Source: Silene conica
Lineage: Eukaryota > Streptophyta > Magnoliopsida > Caryophyllales > Caryophyllaceae
Assembly (NCBI GenBank): GCA_029255685.2
Contig: CM055311.2
Location: forward strand, 57,619,048-57,683,047
Length of the DNA stretch: 64,000 bases
Reading direction: 5' to 3'
In this document: piece after piece, positions 59,678 to 64,000 of the stretch
How the letters are laid out: each line of letters opens with the position of its first letter
Numbering within the stretch: the stretch's first letter is position 1
The notes under the pieces: model-generated
Told to the model about the DNA's origin: nothing
Seen by the model: the letters and a program-made list of their open reading frames with translations, nothing else
The model's database searches: none
Made by a program: the position numbers and the translations under genes

Positions 59678-60424
59678 AATTGCAACTCCCTTCTTGTCTG
59701 CACGTGTGGCAAAGACAATGGCGGTAGCCAGTATGACTGAGAAGAGGGGAGCGATGGCGGGGACCCAAAATAGTTTCTTATGTTTCTTTCCCTGTTGTAA
59801 GACCAAAATGAAAGCATCCCATGAGAAAAGAAGATAGTAGTAGGAATGAGTACGAGATTAGCGGGATTATTAAGCAGACTTACAATATACTTGGTGAACA
59901 AGAGAAAAGCCAAGAAAGAAACGCCTATGGCTATGGTCTGCCAGTTCCACTGATGACATGAAATAAAATGTATAAAGTAGAAGTCCAATAAAGAGAGAAT
60001 AGATAGAGAGACAGAAGGAGAGGTTAAGAGAGGCTACTTCTTTTGTATGGCTGAAAACAGAAGTGAGAACTGATACTATATCAGTAGATTTAGTGAATGT
60101 TTTAATCCCAAGCAAGCCTTTAAGCTGTTGAAGACCAATGGTAATGGCAGCCCCAGCCATAAATCCAACAGCGGCAGCATGTGATAGAAATTCTATCAAG
60201 AATCCCAATCTAAAAGCAAAGCAAAGGAAGAAGAGGTTGTTAGTTGTTAGAATAGTGATAGTGAGGAATGTTGAATGTTGAGTCAAGTGGTGAATGATAA
60301 TACTTCGTAGTGCAGAATGATAGATAACCTGAGAAAGCCAAGCGCAGCCTGAGTGATGCCAGCGAAAAAAGTAGCAGTGAAAGGAAGGTGGAGATACTCA
60401 GTGGGATTAGCGTCAGGATCAAGC
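59678..60424 (-). pseudogene. captured sulfate transporter fragment, copy A (four exons)
   Basis: Exons on the minus strand: 60424-60329 (DPDANPTEYLHLPFTATFF then AGITQAALGFL), 60209-60038 ([19 protein letters not shown] then [19 protein letters not shown]), 59949-59884 ([20 protein letters not shown]) and 59791-59678 (GKKHKKLFWVPAIAPLFSV then ...DKKGVAI). Splice sites are canonical and phases agree. These are the middle membrane segments of a plant SULTR-type sulfate/H+ symporter. The N-terminus and the C-terminal STAS domain are missing, so no transporter can be made. Confidence 0.88.
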
Positions 60425-60473
60425 TATATTATTCAGAAGCTACTCTAATCTGATCTTTAGATGAAATTATTAC

Positions 60474-61693
60474 CAGTAGCGATATAACAAGATGTCATAG
60501 AACCGACAATATTCATGGTTCCCAGTGCTATCATTTCTTTGTTTCCATCAAGGGAATAGTCTTTCACTGCTGCAAATGTTCTTCCTATTGCTACAGCTTC
60601 CTGCAATAGTTCAAAAAAAATTGAATCCCATCTATGCATAGAAACAAAGTGTTGGATCTGCTAAGAATCCTGTTGGACCTGAATATAGGTCCTTGAGCTC
60701 CAATAAAGATATAGTTTCGACCAGGGTCCAAAATTCTCACCCTCCAACCCCTCAGTATCAAATACACGGATTTAAATAGGGTCACGATTCGTAAGTATCC
60801 ATAGAAATGAGAGTTAGATATTACATACCGTAAGTGCAATTATACCAGCAATGGCTCCAATTCTGAACCCTTTCATAAGAAATGGTCCTGAGAAATATAT
60901 TTGACTAAGAGATGGGGGATTGATGCCCCTTTCTGTGTGTCTAACCTGGAAAAAACATTTGTAATACATGTCAGAAATGAGGATGACAGTGTATATGTGT
61001 GAGTTGATCCTTATTATAGAATGATGTTACAAACTTACAATTGCAACTCCCTTCTTGTCTACGCGTGTGGCAAAGACAATGGCGGTAGCCAGTATGACTG
61101 AGAAGAGGGGAGCGATTGCGGGGACCCAAAATAGTTTCTTATGTTTCTTTCCCTGTTGTAAGACAAAAATGAAAGCATCCCATGAGAAAAGAAGATAGTA
61201 GTAGGAATGAGTAGGAGAGTAGCGGGATTATTAAGCAGACTAACAATATACTTGGTGAACAAGAGAAAAGCCAAGAAAGAAACGCCTATGGCTATGGTCT
61301 GCCAGTTCCACTGATGACATGAAATAAAATGTATAAAGTAGAAGTCCAATAGAGAGAGAATAGATAGAGAGACAGAAGGAGAGGTTAAGAGAGGCTACTT
61401 CTTTTGTATGGCTGAAAACAGAAGTGAGAACTGATACTATATCAGTAGATTTAGTGAATGTTTTAATCCCAAGCAAGCCTTTAAGCTGTTGAAGACCAAT
61501 GGTAATGGCAGCCCCAGCCATAAAACCAACAGTGGCAGCATGTGATAGAAATTCTATCAAGAATCCCAATCTAAAAGCAAAGCAAAGCAAAGGAAGAAGA
61601 GGTTGTTAGTTGTTAGAATAGTGATAGTGAGGAATGTTGATTGTTGAGTCAAGTGGTGAATGATAGATAACCTGAGAAAGCCAAGTGCAGCCT
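60474..61693 (-). pseudogene. captured sulfate transporter fragment, copy B (five full exons and one partial)
   Basis: Exons on the minus strand: a partial one ending at 61672 (QAALGFL), then 61570-61399, 61310-61245 and 61152-61039, matching copy A with few differences. Next come 60945-60829 (VRHTERGINPPSLSQIYFSG then ...IAGIIALT) and 60600-60474 (EAVAIGRTFAAVKDYSLDG then NKEMIALGTMNIVGSM). Splice sites are canonical. It continues further toward the C-terminus than copy A, but the STAS domain is missing. The abrupt left edge near 60425-60473 is the junction of the tandem duplication, and the abrupt right edge near 61693 is the capture or duplication boundary. Confidence 0.88.
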
Positions 61694-61699
61694 GCTAAA

Positions 61700-62600
61700 T
61701 AAGCGTCAGATACAGTTGTAGTTTCAGGAACAGTAAGAGCCCTCGAAAGTCGCAACCGCTTACTGTTAAACTCCTGAATTCAGAAAGTCTTAGCTCTTTG
61801 AAGGTGAAACCCGGAGAGCCTATATTAAGAGCTGACTCTCGCTTTTTGAAAGCATTACTCACAAACACTTTAAGCACATAGAAAATCATGATACTGTCAT
61901 AGAGCCTGAACATTTTATTGGTTGTTAATTAGACCCTTGATAAGAAACTAACAAGCACTCAAACATGGAGGCAGTATACCCAGTGTTTATACGCAAAGTT
62001 TTCAAGCGACTAAATAAATGAAACCTCCTTAATAGGACAAAACAAAGACATGAATCAAAATCCTTAATACCAACTCTTCTATTTTAAGTCTCGTTTCAGA
62101 AAATCTTGCTGCTACATTCCCTGGACTAGACTTCATCATTCCGACACCACTCTTATGGTCTACGCAGAATCACTAACAAACCCTAAATCGGTTAACCCTA
62201 ATTAGAAAATCTAATCAATTTAAGCCTATTACTTCATATACACCAAATATTATGCTATATTTATTACTAATTAACAGAAGAATGCAACTAATTCTAAATA
62301 AATTGAATTAACCATCATCAACCCTAATTAATGAAACTGAAAAAGTGTACAAGTATGAGTACCTAATTCCGAATAATAGGAATAGAGGAGAGAATGAGGT
62401 GGCGAGTTCCGTCAATTTCAGTCGATTACCAGTGGCGGTGAGGCGGTGGTTGACGGTGAGGCGGTGGTTGTCGAGGGAGTTTGGGAGGTTGATGTGTATT
62501 GTTTTATTGTTTTTGGGTTGAGAGAATGAAGACACAAATGAATCCGCGCATATAGTAATCCCTCTTTCAATTCTTTTTTTATTTTTAATATTATACTCAT
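61700..62600. other. remaining interior of the CACTA element, no gene recognised
   Basis: Origin unknown. Near 62430-62480 the motif GGTGAGGCGGTGGTTG is repeated in tandem. Part of this stretch could be a further captured fragment, but no protein family is recognised. Confidence 0.35.
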
Positions 62601-62748
62601 TTGCGGCGTTTCCAAAAAAACGCCTTAAATGATGTATTTGCTGCGTTTGTTTATAAAACGCCTCAAATGACCCATAAATTATTTGCTGCTATTGGGCTAA
62701 AACGCCTCAAATAGATAGCCGCAAATAGATGTTTTTCTACTAGTGTAT

Positions 62749-63165
62749 ATCGTGAATTTGCCGAGGAACCCCGGAATGTGCGACTTGGTTTGTGTACGGA
62801 TGAATTTTGTCCTTTTAGCCAATTTGGTAAGAATTACTCTTGTTGGCCTGTAATGCTCACACCATACAACTTACCACCTTGATTACGTATGAAAAGAGAA
62901 TTTATTTTCTTGTCACTCATTATTTAAAACCATTAATGGAAGAATTGAGACATTTGTGGGAAGTTGGGGTGAAAACATATGACGTTTCCAAAAAGCAAAA
63001 TTTTCAACTTAGAGCTTCAATTTTATGGACAATAAACGATTTTCCCGCATATGGTATGCTATCTGGTTGGTCTACTGCGGGACAAAAAACATGTCCTCCT
63101 TGAATGGGTGAAAGTAAAGTTTTTTGGCTTCCAAATTGCAAGAAAATGAGTTGGTTTGTGATAAG
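62749..63165 (+). pseudogene. CACTA (En/Spm) TNP2-type transposase, second fragment
   Basis: It continues the interrupted transposase with EFAEEPRNVRLGLCTDEF, YSCWPVMLTPYNLPP, PLMEELRHLWEVGVKTYDVS and ILWTINDFPAYGMLSGWST in order, all hallmarks of the TNP2 core. Stops and frame changes occur (for example after YNLPP). Similarity fades after about 63165, where another sequence begins. Confidence 0.8.
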
Positions 63166-63169
63166 GCTA

Positions 63170-64000
63170 AGTCGTGTCACCTTAATCAAAGTAAATCTAT
63201 CTCGATAGTAACAAAATAGCTAGCGGTAAGACAGGTATCAAATCCACATGGAGGCGGTAATAAACGGTTTGCTAAAATTAATAAAGTCTAAAAGTAACAG
63301 TTCCATGGGGTTTTGATTTGTTTGTTTTGACTAACAACAAAAAGCAATTAAATAAAGGGGTTAATTAACAAGAATACTCCAAACTACCGGTCACCTTCTC
63401 AAAATACTCCAAACCTTAATTTAACTCACAATAAAACGAACTATCAACATCTTCGTCTCAACTAACCGGCTACTGTTTAACAAGTAGCTTCCCTCTCATT
63501 TCCCTTACAAACCCACCCACGAATAACCCTACTATTATCAATTATCATCACCAGACTCACCACATACAAACACCCTCCACAAACGTCTCCATCCACCCAT
63601 AACCACCTACGCGCAATTCACGAACACATAATCCCAACTCCCTACATCACAATGACCACCTTAAAGCCTTTCAAACACCCAATTAATATTTATCCCTAAA
63701 TCGATTTTATGATCTAGGGTTTCTGTAAAAATGGCATCAATTGAAACAAAGGAGGGACAAACGTTGGTGTACTCCATAGTGGTGGCGCATAACGATGGTA
63801 AAAGCCGAGGTCCAGTTCCACGAATTCGAGTTCATACTTGTTGGTGCTTAACGTTACTGCTACTGCTTCCGGGCTTGTAATTGGGAGCGGTTTCTGGCAA
63901 AGTTTGGTGTCACTGAGGTTAATGTTGGTTTTGGATTGAGGGAGTGACGGAGGTGATGTAATTTTAGGCTGGTGGAGAAGTTGTTCTTTTGTTGATCTGA
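63170..64000. other. non-coding tail of the window, no gene recognised
   Basis: AT-rich sequence with a motif (TAGCTAGCGGTAAGACAGGT) often seen in plant repeat sequence near 63220. No frame resembles a known protein. The open stretch starting with the ATG near 63731 is short and of unknown meaning at the window edge. Confidence 0.3.

Larger units (their letters stand above)
58404..62745. mobile_element. non-autonomous CACTA element, 4.34 kb, carrying host gene fragments
   Basis: The termini CACTAGTAGAAAAA (58404-58417) and TTTTTCTACTAGTG (62732-62745) are perfect inverted repeats, flanked by the 3-bp TSD TAT (58401-58403 and 62746-62748). Subterminal repeats of the TTTGCGGCGTTTT/AACGCCGCAAATA type fill 58425-58620 and 62600-62730. 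There is no transposase. The interior holds a MO25-like exon and duplicated sulfate-transporter exons on the minus strand. It is inserted in a TNP2-type transposase gene. Confidence 0.9.

Noticed and set aside
59678..61693. A functional sulfate transporter gene
   Set aside because: The N-terminal segments and STAS domain are absent, exons are duplicated out of order, and the whole lies within CACTA termini with a TSD.

Overview
This is nuclear DNA of a flowering plant. It is AT-rich, carries two spliced or plant-specific host genes, and is otherwise packed with nested plant-type transposable elements. There are no operons, ribosome-binding sites or CRISPR arrays. The species cannot be named from the sequence alone.

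Host genes. (1) A single-exon FANTASTIC FOUR (FAF)-like gene lies at 5701-6603 (+). (2) A complete 11-exon gene for the chloroplast dynamin-like GTPase FZL (FZO-like) lies at 12730-27797 (-). Its exons join in frame across canonical GT/AG sites to about 964 codons. Its introns have collected a Stowaway-like and a Tourist-like MITE, a LINE tail with an exact 12-bp target-site duplication (TSD), a 27-base poly-C run and a possible plastid-derived scrap.

Layout. 1-4560: 3' end and 3' LTR of a Ty3/gypsy chromovirus (+). 4561-12729: FAF-like gene among MITEs, one of them inserted in a hAT-like element. 12730-27797: FZL. 28216-34375: hAT, MULE-type, Helitron-like, Tourist-like and LINE insertions, several with exact TSDs. 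34381-37172: a solo LTR with a 5-bp TSD and internal repeats. 37451-56086: a chain of inverted-repeat elements, each bounded by (TA)n tracts and most carrying minisatellites. The first is a 5.6-kb foldback element whose two arms hold thousands of bases of a 22-bp repeat in opposite orientation. The last was split by a very young, full-length chromovirus (45664-55212, -) with near-identical LTRs, a 5-bp TSD, PBS, PPT and a gag-pol frame of about 1511 codons. 57630-63165: a broken CACTA (TNP2-type) transposase, split by a second, non-autonomous CACTA element (58404-62745) that carries intron-containing pieces of a MO25-like gene and a tandemly duplicated sulfate-transporter fragment.

The host genes show no functional link to each other. 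The strongest candidates for something undescribed are the (TA)n-bounded elements with hairpin arms, minisatellites and tRNA-like modules, and the multi-gene-capture CACTA element.
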